Below the pieces are notes generated by a model. That model saw nothing but the letters and a program-made list of their open reading frames with translations. It was not told the DNA's origin and searched no databases. The position numbers and the translations under genes are program-made. DNA of 64,000 bases from Anaerococcus prevotii DSM 20548 (GTDB lineage Bacteria; Bacillota; Clostridia; Tissierellales; Peptoniphilaceae), in the NCBI RefSeq assembly GCF_000024105.1, contig NC_013171.1, positions 1,794,501-1,858,500 on the forward strand, in the 5' to 3' direction. Each line of letters opens with the position of its first letter. Position 1 is the stretch's first letter. This document shows, piece after piece, positions 31,629 to 40,624 of this stretch.

Positions 31629-32477
31629 TTAATCATCAAATTCTAAATCATCTCTAATGAATTGGCCTTCTCTTAAATCCTTAAAGGCTTCTTCTAGTTC
31701 TTCTTCGCTATTCATCACTATTGGTCCAGCCCAAGCTACTGGCTCATTTAGGGCTTTTGTTCTGATAAAGAGGACCTGAGCGAAGTCTCCAGCATTTTTG
31801 ATTGTGACCCTATCTCCATTTGTAAGCTTAGCGGCAGTCTTTTCTTCTATCAATTCATCTCCGATAGTAATCTGTCCAAGAAGGGTAAAGACCATAACCG
31901 AATCATCTTCCCCAGTCTCTAGGCTTATTTCTCCAAACTTTTCTAAATGAATATCATAATAATCGAGAGGAAGATGCTCTCCCCTAAATCCCTTATGATC
32001 TTCAAACTCCCCTGTCAAAAGACGAATTTTTCCGCTATTAATTTTGATTTCTTCTATATCCTTACTCCTTATGGCGTGGTAGTAAGGCTTGGAGAACTTA
32101 TCTCTTTTTGGAAGATTAAGCCAAAGCTGAACTCCCAAAAGTCTTTCGGCTGCAGGGACTTTTTCCTCATGAAGGATTCCGCTTCCTGCATTCATCCACT
32201 GGACTTCCCCGTCAGTGATAGAATCTTCATTGCCTAAGGTATCCTTGTGGACCATCTTCCCCCTAGATAGGTAGGAAATTGTCTCTATTCCCCTGTGTGG
32301 GTGGAGGGGAAAGCCTGCCGTATAATCGTCTGGATTTGTACTGTCGAAGGAATCTAGCATGAGAATTGGGTCAAATTCACCTATAGTTTGGTTTGACAGA
32401 ACCCTTACCAGGCTTACTCCAGCCCCATCCTTTGTTCTAAATCCCTTTACTTTGCTTTTTACTTGTCTATTTGCCAA
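31629..32477 (-). CDS. Pirin family protein
   Basis: The 282-residue protein has the bicupin pirin fold. The metal-binding residues are visible in GFPLHPHRGIETISYLSRGKMVH (in two halves around residues 55-77) and the later EVQWMNAGSGILHEE. Bacterial pirins often have quercetin 2,3-dioxygenase activity or act as redox partners; the role here is not certain. The gene start overlaps the end of marR by 11 bases, which implies translational coupling. Confidence 0.93.
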   Translation of the reverse strand: MANRQVKSKVKGFRTKDGAGVSLVRVLSNQTIGEFDPILMLDSFDSTNPDDYTAGFPLHPHRGIETISYLSRGKMVHKDTLGNEDSITDGEVQWMNAGSGILHEEKVPAAERLLGVQLWLNLPKRDKFSKPYYHAIRSKDIEEIKINSGKIRLLTGEFEDHKGFRGEHLPLDYYDIHLEKFGEISLETGEDDSVMVFTLLGQITIGDELIEEKTAAKLTNGDRVTIKNAGDFAQVLFIRTKALNEPVAWAGPIVMNSEEELEEAFKDLREGQFIRDDLEFDD

Positions 32478-32892
32478 TATTTGCTCCTAATTTTTTTAGA
32501 AGGCTAAGAAGAGTTGCTGTTTCCTCTTCGCTTAAGTCCTTCATATAATCATATATCATCGCCTCATTTTCCGGGATGACCTTCTCTATCACAGCCCTTC
32601 CCTCATCGGTTAGGGATAGGATAGAAATCCTCTTGTCGTTCTCATCTGTCTTTCTTTTTACATAGCCCATCTTCTCAAGATTTTTAACTACGAGAGAAAT
32701 AGTCCCCACACTTGATAAAATTGCCTCTCTCACCTCTCCTATAGATAGGTTTCCCTTAGAATACAAGGCTTCTAGGACCATAAACTGACTGAAGGAGAGT
32801 CCGTATCTCCTTCCTATATCTAGTGTCCTCCTATCGAGTTCCTTGACATTTTTGTGAAGGCCTATGAGTATCTTTAGCTTATCTTTTTCCAT
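32467..32892 (-). CDS. MarR family transcriptional regulator
   Basis: The 141-residue winged-helix protein has the MarR core: LSIGEVREAILSSVGTISLVVKNLEKMGYVKRK (helix-turn-helix, about 49-81) and the wing RISILSLTDEGRAV. It contains no cysteine, so direct thiol oxidation sensing is unlikely. A 24-bp perfect palindrome lies 12 bases upstream, between promoter and ribosome site, so it probably represses its own operon with pirin and the FMN reductase and is released by a phenolic or quinone-like ligand. Confidence 0.92.
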   Translation of the reverse strand: MEKDKLKILIGLHKNVKELDRRTLDIGRRYGLSFSQFMVLEALYSKGNLSIGEVREAILSSVGTISLVVKNLEKMGYVKRKTDENDKRISILSLTDEGRAVIEKVIPENEAMIYDYMKDLSEEETATLLSLLKKLGANIGK

Positions 32893-32903
32893 ATTAACTC
32901 CTC

Positions 32904-32927
32904 AAATATATCTAATTAGATATATTT
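32904..32927 (-). promoter_or_regulatory. 24-bp palindromic operator of marR operon
   Basis: The half-sites AAATATATCTAA and TTAGATATATTT form a perfect 24-bp palindrome just upstream of the marR ribosome site. Size and position fit a MarR dimer site for autorepression. Confidence 0.8.
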
Positions 32928-32973
32928 AACTAGTAATGTTATACCCAAAGTTTTATTTATTAAGCATCTATTT

Positions 32974-33008
32974 AAAAAGCCCCTCTATCCTTATTGGACT
33001 TAGGGGCT
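32974..33008 (-). terminator. Rho-independent terminator after the PqqD-like gene
   Basis: On the minus strand AGCCCCT and AGGGGCT pair around about 20 bases and are followed by TTTTTAAA. It closes the OPT/PqqD-like operon. Confidence 0.8.
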
Positions 33009-33058
33009 AGCTTAGTTAGAGAATAATTTTCTCTTATCTATATTTTTCTATTTATGGC

Positions 33059-33379
33059 TCAATATTTTATAAATTTATTTTTCTCTAAATGTCTTAGGTA
33101 TTGGCCAAGCCTTTCGTATAAGGGCTCTGCTTTTTCTCCGTAGATTTCCTTTAGGATTTCTCCTATATCTTCTATGGAATTTTGCCCGTTTATGGCTTCC
33201 CAGACTGTATTTCCCATTCCTTCTAGCCTTACTCTTGTAATTTTAGGCTTATGCCAGATTTTCTGGGCAAGTCTGTGGTTTAGGCCTGTGTGGACCATGA
33301 GGATGGTATAGATTTTACTTTCCTCATCATAGTCATAGTCCACGTTTTTCTTTGGGATTTTCCCTAAATCAAGCTTCAT
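33059..33379 (-). CDS. PqqD-like (RRE-type) small protein
   Basis: The 106-residue protein resembles PqqD-type winged-helix domains: ITRVRLEGMGNTVWEAINGQNSIEDIGEILKEIYG in the middle (about 47-81) followed by a helix LGQYLRHLEKNKFI. Such RiPP recognition elements bind leader peptides for a radical SAM or cyclase partner, but no precursor or modifying enzyme is nearby. Its start overlaps the end of the OPT transporter by 11 bases, so it is co-translated with it. A role in peptide recognition for transport would be attractive but is speculation. Confidence 0.75.
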   Translation of the reverse strand: MKLDLGKIPKKNVDYDYDEESKIYTILMVHTGLNHRLAQKIWHKPKITRVRLEGMGNTVWEAINGQNSIEDIGEILKEIYGEKAEPLYERLGQYLRHLEKNKFIKY

Positions 33380-35249
33380 TTTTGCCCTTCTTTAAGGCTC
33401 CTCTTGCCTTGCTATAGATTAGTATGCCTAGTAGGACAAATATCACTACAGAGGCTTCTTGGCTTAAGGAAAATTTATCAGAGATATTGATAAGATCTGC
33501 CAGAGTCTTGCCTTTGACAGGAATTAGGGCAAAGACTGCTAGAATTATTCCCATGATTCCTTCTCCAGCAATAAGACCTGCTGAGTAGAGGGTTCCTCTT
33601 GTCTCTGCATCCTTTTTCTCTTCCTTACTTGCCTTGATCTTATCTACAGCGATTCTTACAAGACCACCGAACATTATTCCAAGTGATGTGTTGATAGGTA
33701 GGTAAAGGCCTATAGCAAAAGGTAGGACTGTTACTCCCAAAAGCTCTACCATAATAGCTATAAAGCTTCCTACAAATACCAAGTTCCAAGGAAGGTCATT
33801 GTTCATAACTCCTTCTACTATCATCTTCATAAGCATGGCTTGAGGAGCTGGAAGGTCCTTTGTTCCAAAACCTATAGATTTGTTTAGTATCCACAAAACT
33901 CCACCTATGGCAAGGGATGAGGCGAGAACTCCTATAAGCTCGCCGATTTGTTGGTATCTTGGGCTTGCTCCTACTATATAACCTGTCTTTAAATCTTGTG
34001 AGCAGTCTCCTGCTATAGCAGCTATTACACAAATTATAGTTCCTATAGATATCGCCGCTATCATTCCGTCATGGCCTACAAAGCCTGTTAGTCTTAGAAG
34101 AAGGGTTGCAATTAAGAGAGTCGCTATGGACATTCCTGATACAGGGTTATTTGAAGATCCTATTATTCCTACCATCCTTGATGAAACTGTAGCAAAGAAG
34201 AAACCAAATATTACTATAATCAAGGCACCAAAGAAGTTCAGTGGTGAAGAAGGCATCATAAACATCAATACTATTGCAATGATTACAAGAATTATGGATG
34301 TCTTCATAGAAATATCAGCATCAGATCTATCCTTACTCTGGGATGAATCTCTGCCCTTAAGGTCCTTAATAGAATCCTTAAAGGATTTAATAATCATAGG
34401 AAGGGACTTGATCAAAGATATAATTCCTCCAGTAGCAACAGCTCCTGCTCCTATATATCTGATGTAGTTTGACCATAGGTCAGATGGGCTAAGACTTGCT
34501 ATCTCTGCTGGGCCAAAGGCGTGAAGCAGTGGCATAAGTACAAGCCAGGCAAGGATTCCTCCTGAAAGCATTATAGCGTCGATTTTAGGCCCTACGATAT
34601 AGCCTACACCCATAAGGGCTGGAAGGGCATCGAAACCAAGGGCAGTTCCTCCAAAGTTTTTAGTAGATATTTCATAGCTTACCCCTTCTGGGAAGACCTT
34701 AAGTCCATTTGCCAAAAACTTATAGATAGAAGCAAGGCCCAAGCCCTTAAATACTACGCTTGAGTCTTGTCCTCCTGCCTCTCCTGCCTTAAGTACTTCT
34801 GCGCAGGCTCTTCCTTCAGGATATGGTAAGATTCCATCTTCCTTAACGATAAGTGCCCTTCTTAGAGGAATCATAAAGATAATACCCAATACTCCCCCAA
34901 TCAAGGTCAACATCAAAATATTTAAATACGATATATAGTGACTATCTCCCCACTCTGCTTCCCACAAGAAGGCTGCTGGAAGGGTAAAGATGGCTCCTGC
35001 TGCAAGAGACTCTCCCGCAGATCCTATTGTTTGAACGAGGTTGTTTTCGAGTATAGAATCACGCTTTAAGATTTTTCTAACTATACCCATAGAAATAACA
35101 GCCGCTGGTATTGATGCAGATATGGTAAGACCTACACGAAGTCCCAAATAAGCATTGGCAGCACCAAATACTATGGCTATTATAACTCCCAAGACTACAG
35201 CCAAGGGAGTAAATTCTCTAAGTTTCTCAATTTCTTTTTCTTTTTTCAA
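33369..35249 (-). CDS. OPT family oligopeptide transporter
   Basis: The 626-residue membrane protein has about 15 predicted helices and the OPT-family start LREFTPLAVVLGVIIAIVFG followed by NAYLGLRVGLTISASIPAAV. Conserved internal stretches include PYPEGRACAEVLKAGE (about 142-157) and IAGDCSQDLKTGYIVGA (about 415-431). Members import small peptides or metal-peptide complexes with protons. Translation starts at a TTG (35247-35249) 5 bases after AAGGAG; no upstream ATG has a comparable site. A palindrome, GTGTCA-N6-TGACAC, lies about 65 bases upstream. Confidence 0.92.
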   Translation of the reverse strand: MKKEKEIEKLREFTPLAVVLGVIIAIVFGAANAYLGLRVGLTISASIPAAVISMGIVRKILKRDSILENNLVQTIGSAGESLAAGAIFTLPAAFLWEAEWGDSHYISYLNILMLTLIGGVLGIIFMIPLRRALIVKEDGILPYPEGRACAEVLKAGEAGGQDSSVVFKGLGLASIYKFLANGLKVFPEGVSYEISTKNFGGTALGFDALPALMGVGYIVGPKIDAIMLSGGILAWLVLMPLLHAFGPAEIASLSPSDLWSNYIRYIGAGAVATGGIISLIKSLPMIIKSFKDSIKDLKGRDSSQSKDRSDADISMKTSIILVIIAIVLMFMMPSSPLNFFGALIIVIFGFFFATVSSRMVGIIGSSNNPVSGMSIATLLIATLLLRLTGFVGHDGMIAAISIGTIICVIAAIAGDCSQDLKTGYIVGASPRYQQIGELIGVLASSLAIGGVLWILNKSIGFGTKDLPAPQAMLMKMIVEGVMNNDLPWNLVFVGSFIAIMVELLGVTVLPFAIGLYLPINTSLGIMFGGLVRIAVDKIKASKEEKKDAETRGTLYSAGLIAGEGIMGIILAVFALIPVKGKTLADLINISDKFSLSQEASVVIFVLLGILIYSKARGALKKGKNEA

Positions 35250-35313
35250 AATAACTCCTTATAAATGTAAAATTATTCACTCCTTGCAAATAATTTCCTA
35301 GAACAAATTAAAG

Positions 35314-35331
35314 GTGTCAATCATATGACAC
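35314..35331 (-). promoter_or_regulatory. Palindrome upstream of OPT gene, candidate operator
   Basis: GTGTCA (35314-35319) and TGACAC (35326-35331) are inverted repeats separated by six bases. On the minus strand TATACT lies about ten bases upstream of the palindrome, so the site would lie just after the transcription start. No regulator can be named. Confidence 0.45.
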
Positions 35332-35394
35332 ATTATTAAGTATACCGCTAAAATAAATATTTAAAAATATTAATATAAAAACATAAAAAGCCAA

Positions 35395-35442
35395 TAAAAA
35401 ATCTCCCTGTCTTAAGCTTAACCATAAGCCTAAAACAAGGAG
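35395..35442 (-). terminator. Terminator after the CorC/HlyC-type gene
   Basis: On the minus strand CTCCTTGTTTTAGGCTTA pairs imperfectly with TAAGCTTAAGACAGGGAG, followed by ATTTTTTATT. It begins 7 bases past the stop codon. Confidence 0.8.
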
Positions 35443-35448
35443 AATCTT

Positions 35449-36780
35449 CTAGTCTTCTTTATCTTCTTTATTTTTTAATTTTCTAATCCTAACAGCCTTG
35501 ATTCTATTATCTTCTATATAGAGGATTTTGATCTCGTAACCATTGTAATCAAAGGACAGCTTGGAGTCTTCTTCCGGTATATAGCCAAGCCTGTCTATAA
35601 TAAAACCTCCCAAGGAATCGTAGTTTTCGTTATCTTCATCGATACCTATATTTATCTTCTCATTTAGGTCCTTGATACCTACAGAAGCCTTGACTACGAA
35701 GACATCTCTGCCATTTTCCTTGATTTCTGGAATATCATAGTCGTAGGAATCATCTATATCCCCTACAATTTCTTCTATCAAATCTTCCATTGTGACAACC
35801 CCAGAAAATCCACCGTATTCGTCTATCAAAATCGCCATATGGATATGTTTTTTCTGCATATCGGAAAAAAGCTTGTCGGTTTCTATCTTATCTGGTGCAA
35901 AGTAGGCAGGCCTTATGATTTCCTTGATCTCTACATTTTTAAGCCCTACTTTTGTCGCCTCAAGGAGGAAGTCTTTGGTATAAACAATGCCCAAGATATT
36001 ATCTACTTCCCCGTCATAGACTGGAATTCTCGCATGCTTTATCTTGACAAACTCTTCGAGATACTCCTTGTCCTTATCATTTATATCGATCATAAAGACA
36101 TCAGTCCTTGCTGTCATAATCTCTTCTGCAAGTAGGTCGTCGAAAGCCATTATGGAATGAATCATCTTAGACTCCATGGGTCTTAGGATTCCCTGATCTT
36201 CACCTATCTGGACAATTGATTTAATCTGCTCGCCTGTAACTTGCTTTTGTATATTTTTAGCCTCTATGCCAAATATATTCATAAATAAATTAGTCACAGC
36301 TGTAGTAAAGGCCACAATAGGTCTTGTAAGAACCATGATAAGCTTAGTGATTCCCGTAGCCATTTTGGTAATCTCCATTGGAAATCTTACACCAATTCTT
36401 TGGGGAATTTTGTCTACAAATATCAGCTTAAGAATGGTATACACCACTATAGCTACTATAGTCACCCATCTTTCTGATAAGATTCCTCCCCAAAAATACC
36501 CATCATAGCTCACTTCTCTAAGCCTTTTTGCGAAGTAAGCTATGGTTAAAAGAGAAAATATTATATTTGCTATTTCAAAGGATTGATTGAGCCTATCCTG
36601 ATTTGATAAAATCTTAAGGACAGATCCTGCCTTCTCATCTCCATTTAGAGAATCCTCTTCTAACTTTGATGTGTTAAGGCTAATAAGTCCTGTATGAATT
36701 GCTGTAAATACTCCATTTATAAAAAGCAACAATATTATACTAAGCGTTGTGATCAAGCTATGGTAGGGTCCAGTTTCCAT
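35449..36780 (-). CDS. CNNM/CorC (HlyC) family membrane transporter
   Basis: The 443-residue protein has the standard order: DUF21 membrane domain with four helices (about 1-185), a CBS pair (about 210-335, with MTARTDVFMIDI and HARIPVYDGEVDNILGIVYTKDF) and a C-terminal CorC_HlyC domain (about 350-435, with YDSLGGFIIDRLGYIPEED). Although called hemolysin-like, the family is linked to Mg2+ (and Co2+) export or homeostasis. It is a single gene with its own terminator. Confidence 0.93.
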   Translation of the reverse strand: METGPYHSLITTLSIILLLFINGVFTAIHTGLISLNTSKLEEDSLNGDEKAGSVLKILSNQDRLNQSFEIANIIFSLLTIAYFAKRLREVSYDGYFWGGILSERWVTIVAIVVYTILKLIFVDKIPQRIGVRFPMEITKMATGITKLIMVLTRPIVAFTTAVTNLFMNIFGIEAKNIQKQVTGEQIKSIVQIGEDQGILRPMESKMIHSIMAFDDLLAEEIMTARTDVFMIDINDKDKEYLEEFVKIKHARIPVYDGEVDNILGIVYTKDFLLEATKVGLKNVEIKEIIRPAYFAPDKIETDKLFSDMQKKHIHMAILIDEYGGFSGVVTMEDLIEEIVGDIDDSYDYDIPEIKENGRDVFVVKASVGIKDLNEKINIGIDEDNENYDSLGGFIIDRLGYIPEEDSKLSFDYNGYEIKILYIEDNRIKAVRIRKLKNKEDKED

Positions 36781-36863
36781 CTATTTTTCTCCGTTCTTTC
36801 TTTATCTTATCTAATATAGACTATATACATAAAAGCTTTCCTTGTCAAAGGAGAAAATTCCTC

Positions 36864-38450
36864 CTAAGCCCTCTTTTTTAAGACAAACATAAGACTTAGG
36901 ATAACTATAATCCCAAAGGCTAAAGGAAGAACAAAAGAATGGGTAAAGCCTGCTATGATATAGGCAATCGATGCTACTGCTGCTACAGTCAAACCATAAG
37001 GCAGTTGGCTTTTGACATGGTCTAGGTGAACGCAACCTGCTCCAGTTGATGACATTATAGTCGTATCTGATATTGGAGATAAGTGGTCTCCACAAACTGA
37101 TCCTGAAAGAGTTGCAGATATAGCTATTAAAAATATAGGATCATGAGAGTCAAACATGGACACAACTATTGGTATTAGTATACCGAAAGTCCCCCAACTT
37201 GTTCCTGTAGCGAAGGCTAAAAATATTGCAACAACAAATATAACTACAGGAAGGAACGAGCTTAAGCCACTTGCTGCATTTTCCATAAGACCTCCAACAA
37301 AGTTGGTAGATCCTAGAAGCTCGTTTGAAATATTTTTTAAGCTTGTCGCCATAGTTAAGATTAATATAGCAGATACCATTGATGAAAATCCTTCTGATAC
37401 TGAGTCCATTGACTTTTCAAATGATATTACCTTCCTTACCACAAAAAATATTATGGATATGATCAAGGCCACAATGGAACCCATAGCAAGGGCTATAGAT
37501 GAGTCAGTATTAGCAAAGGCATTTACAAAATCGTGATAGTAAGGACTTGCAGTATCGAAAAATCCTCCCACATTGATTAAGCTTAGTACACAAGATACTA
37601 TAAGGACTAGGATTGGAAAGACTAAGTCTATTACAGCCCCTTCTCTATTTACCTTGCTATGATCGATTAGCTCTTCCTTTCTGATACTGATATCCCCTGT
37701 CGTTTGGGCCTTTTGTTCATAATCTTTCATTGGACCGTAGTCATTATTAAAAGCAATTATACAAACTACAAAGAATAAGGTTAAAAGAGAATAGAAGTTA
37801 AAGGGAATTGCCTTTACAAAAAGTTCTATTCCTGAGTAAGTTCCTGATTCTGCATAACCTGAAACTGCCGCAGCCCATGAAGATATAGGTGCTATCATAC
37901 AAACTGGGGCTGCTGTTGCATCGATTATGTAGGCAAGCTTAGCCCTTGATACCTTGTGAGAATCTATAATTGGCTTCATCACAGACCCACTTGTTAGACA
38001 ATTAAAGTAATCATCTATAAAAAGCATAATGCAAAGGAAAAATGTCGCAATCTGTGATTGTTTCCTGTTCTTAATCTTGGAGTGGGCCCATTTACCAAAG
38101 GCACGTGATCCTCCAGAATAGTTTATTAGAACTACCATTATTCCCAAAACTACAAGGAAAATATAGATTCCTGAAGTCTGTGAGATCGATTCGATAAAGC
38201 CTTCGCTTACGATATTATCTAAGAATTTTGCAACAGAACCTTTAGATCCTAGGATCGCTCCTATTGTTATCCCCAAAAATAAGGAAGAGAAAACTTCCTT
38301 AGTAAAAAGAGCTATAAAAATAGCTACGACTGGTGGAAATAAGGACCAGATACTAGAATAGGTATCCACTCCTGTTTTTGAAATATATATACTGAGACCT
38401 ATAGCCAATATAGCAAAGACTAGGGCCGGTTTTGATTTTTTATTTTCCAT
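36864..38450 (-). CDS. Na+/H+ antiporter NhaC family protein
   Basis: The 528-residue protein has about 11-13 membrane helices and NhaC-type stretches: LFIDDYFNCLTSGSVMKP (about 139-156), AAPVCMIAPISSWAA and FATGTSWGTFGILIPIV (about 428-444), then SGSVCGDHLSPISDTTIMSS. Members exchange Na+ for H+ or for organic acids, amino acids or other solutes. I start it at the ATG at 38450, with GAGGGG 4 bases upstream; a TTG four codons earlier overlaps that site. It lies directly downstream of the Na+-type V-ATPase operon and is transcribed in the same direction. Confidence 0.88.
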   Translation of the reverse strand: MENKKSKPALVFAILAIGLSIYISKTGVDTYSSIWSLFPPVVAIFIALFTKEVFSSLFLGITIGAILGSKGSVAKFLDNIVSEGFIESISQTSGIYIFLVVLGIMVVLINYSGGSRAFGKWAHSKIKNRKQSQIATFFLCIMLFIDDYFNCLTSGSVMKPIIDSHKVSRAKLAYIIDATAAPVCMIAPISSWAAAVSGYAESGTYSGIELFVKAIPFNFYSLLTLFFVVCIIAFNNDYGPMKDYEQKAQTTGDISIRKEELIDHSKVNREGAVIDLVFPILVLIVSCVLSLINVGGFFDTASPYYHDFVNAFANTDSSIALAMGSIVALIISIIFFVVRKVISFEKSMDSVSEGFSSMVSAILILTMATSLKNISNELLGSTNFVGGLMENAASGLSSFLPVVIFVVAIFLAFATGTSWGTFGILIPIVVSMFDSHDPIFLIAISATLSGSVCGDHLSPISDTTIMSSTGAGCVHLDHVKSQLPYGLTVAAVASIAYIIAGFTHSFVLPLAFGIIVILSLMFVLKKRA

Positions 38451-38574
38451 AAAACCCCTCAATTTTCTAATATGTAAAAATATCTAGCTGACTTTTTGCC
38501 AAAAAGATATTTTCCGCGCAATCTATACTATACTAATTTTTGCTATATATTAAAGCTTTTTTGTAATTTAAGGC

Positions 38575-38602
38575 AAAAAAAGAAGACCTACTGGCCTTCT
38601 TT
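38575..38602 (-). terminator. Terminator of the V-ATPase operon
   Basis: On the minus strand AAGAAGGCC and GGTCTTCTT pair around AGTA, followed by TTTTTTGCC. It lies just past the subunit D stop codon. Confidence 0.85.
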
Positions 38603-38608
38603 CTAGAA

Positions 38609-39247
38609 TTATTTTTGCTCGGCTATAATATCTTTGACCTTCATTAGTCTTGATATAGTAGCTCTTTCGTTTTCTTCTAGCTTGCTTCTTATATATTTGA
38701 TTGTCTCTTCAAGATCTGGGATAGTCCTGTATTCTAGGGCATTTACCCTTCTTCTTGTGCTTTCAATCTCATCTGCCATAAGCTGGGTTGTCTTTTCAAG
38801 CTCAGCAAGCTCAAGGAGCCTATTCATAACTTCATTGAGTCCCTTTAGAGCCTTATCAAGCCCTGCTGATGTTTCTGCATAGCCGTATGGGAACATGCTG
38901 GCGTTCTCATTTTCTTCGACCTTAAATTCCATTTTGGGAATTCTTACACTCATGACATTTTTGATACTTATATCAACGCCAAGTTTTTGAGTAGGAAAGC
39001 TCACCGCTTCCTCCATAAATTCCGGGCTCATAAAAGCACTTGCTATAAGGAAGTCTGAAAATGAATCCTCTAATTCCTTCTCTACTTCTTCCCTTAGTTT
39101 TTTATTTTTCCTAATAAGCTCCAAGAACTGTCTCATAAGCTCATCTTGCTTATCCTTTAGTAGCTTATAGCCACGTTTACTCGTAGCAAGTCGCTCTTTT
39201 AAGGTATTTAGATTCATCCTCGTTGGCGTTACTTTTAATCTTGCCAT
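38609..39247 (-). CDS. ntpD: V-type ATP synthase subunit D
   Basis: The 212-residue protein forms the long coiled-coil central shaft of the V1 motor. The N-terminus [31 protein letters not shown] (about 3-33) and the C-terminal helix [22 protein letters not shown] (about 165-186) are the family's hallmark ends. It is the last gene of the nine-gene operon, 9 bases after subunit B. Confidence 0.95.
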   Translation of the reverse strand: MARLKVTPTRMNLNTLKERLATSKRGYKLLKDKQDELMRQFLELIRKNKKLREEVEKELEDSFSDFLIASAFMSPEFMEEAVSFPTQKLGVDISIKNVMSVRIPKMEFKVEENENASMFPYGYAETSAGLDKALKGLNEVMNRLLELAELEKTTQLMADEIESTRRRVNALEYRTIPDLEETIKYIRSKLEENERATISRLMKVKDIIAEQK

Positions 39248-39256
39248 ACTTAACTC

Positions 39257-40624
39257 CTAATCTAAATATTTTTCAATTAACTTATCGTCAATTCTCTTAA
39301 GCTCTGATTTTGGTATAATTTTTAGAAGCTCCCAACCTAGGTTTAGGGTATCTTCTATGGTTCTGTTAGTGTAGTAACCTTGGTTGATGTATCTTTCTTC
39401 GAATTCTTTGGCAAACTCAGCAAAAGCAAGGTCTGCATCTGATAGAGCAGAATCACCCAAGATCTTTTGAAGCTCTCTTGCATCAACTCCTGATGCGTAG
39501 GCTGCATAGATTTGGTTCATTGTATCCGCATGGTCTTCCCTAGTCTTGCCCTTTCCTATACCCTTATCCTTAAGTCTTGATAGGGATGGAAGGATTGATA
39601 CAGGTGGCTCAATTCCTTGGTTATAAAGCTCTCTGTTAAGGATGATTTGGCCTTCTGTAATATATCCTGTAAGGTCTGGGATTGGGTGGGTGATATCATC
39701 TTCTGGCATGGAAAGAATTGGAATTTGTGTAATTGTTCCTGGCTTTCCACGTAGCTTTCCAGCTCTTTCATATATTGTTGAAAGGTCTGTATAAAGATAA
39801 CCTGGATATCCACGACGTCCTGGTACTTCCTTACGAGCAGCTGATACCTCACGAAGGGCCTCTGCGTAGTTGGTCATATCTGTCATGATTACAAGAACTT
39901 GCATATCCTTTTCAAAGGCAAGGTATTCTGCTGCTGTAAGAGCCATCTTTGGTGTTGATAGACGCTCTATAGCTGGGTCATCTGCAAGGTTCATAAATAG
40001 GACAGATCTGTCTAAAGCTCCAGTTTTCCTAAAGTCATTCATGAAAAATTGTGCTTCTTCGAATGTTATACCGATAGCTGCAAATACAACCGCAAAGCCT
40101 TCATCATCTGACAAAACTCTCGCTTGTCTTGCAATTTGGGCAGCTACTTGGTTATGTGGAAGACCGTTACCAGAAAATATCGGAAGCTTTTGTCCACGAA
40201 CTAGGGTATTTAGTCCATCTATAGTTGAGATTCCTGTTTGGATAAACTCTGATGGATAGTCTCTTGATACAGGGTTTATAGCTGTACCATTTACGTCACG
40301 TTTTTCTTCAGGAATTATAGCAGGGCCATCATCGATTGGCTCTCCTAGACCATTGAAGGCACGGCCTATCATATCTTCTGATACACCAAGCTCAAGAGGT
40401 CTTCCTAAAAACCTTACTGAAGTTGATTTAAGGTTGATACCTGTAGATCCTTCGAAAAGTTGGACCATGGCACGGTCTTCCGCAATCTCTATTACACGAC
40501 CACGGCGGCGTTCGCCTGTTTGCATTTCTATATCTACAAGCTCATCAAAGCTAACACCCTCTACTCCTTGAACGAGCATAAGAGGGCCAACTACTTCAGA
40601 AACTGTTTTATATTCTTTTAACAT
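39257..40624 (-). CDS. ntpB: V-type ATP synthase subunit B
   Basis: The 455-residue non-catalytic subunit alternates with subunit A in the V1 head. It shows the family stretches [51 protein letters not shown] (degenerate P-loop, no GKT) and [17 protein letters not shown]. Its ATG touches the end of subunit A (one base shared). It binds nucleotide weakly and completes catalytic sites in A. Confidence 0.96.
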   Translation of the reverse strand: MLKEYKTVSEVVGPLMLVQGVEGVSFDELVDIEMQTGERRRGRVIEIAEDRAMVQLFEGSTGINLKSTSVRFLGRPLELGVSEDMIGRAFNGLGEPIDDGPAIIPEEKRDVNGTAINPVSRDYPSEFIQTGISTIDGLNTLVRGQKLPIFSGNGLPHNQVAAQIARQARVLSDDEGFAVVFAAIGITFEEAQFFMNDFRKTGALDRSVLFMNLADDPAIERLSTPKMALTAAEYLAFEKDMQVLVIMTDMTNYAEALREVSAARKEVPGRRGYPGYLYTDLSTIYERAGKLRGKPGTITQIPILSMPEDDITHPIPDLTGYITEGQIILNRELYNQGIEPPVSILPSLSRLKDKGIGKGKTREDHADTMNQIYAAYASGVDARELQKILGDSALSDADLAFAEFAKEFEERYINQGYYTNRTIEDTLNLGWELLKIIPKSELKRIDDKLIEKYLD

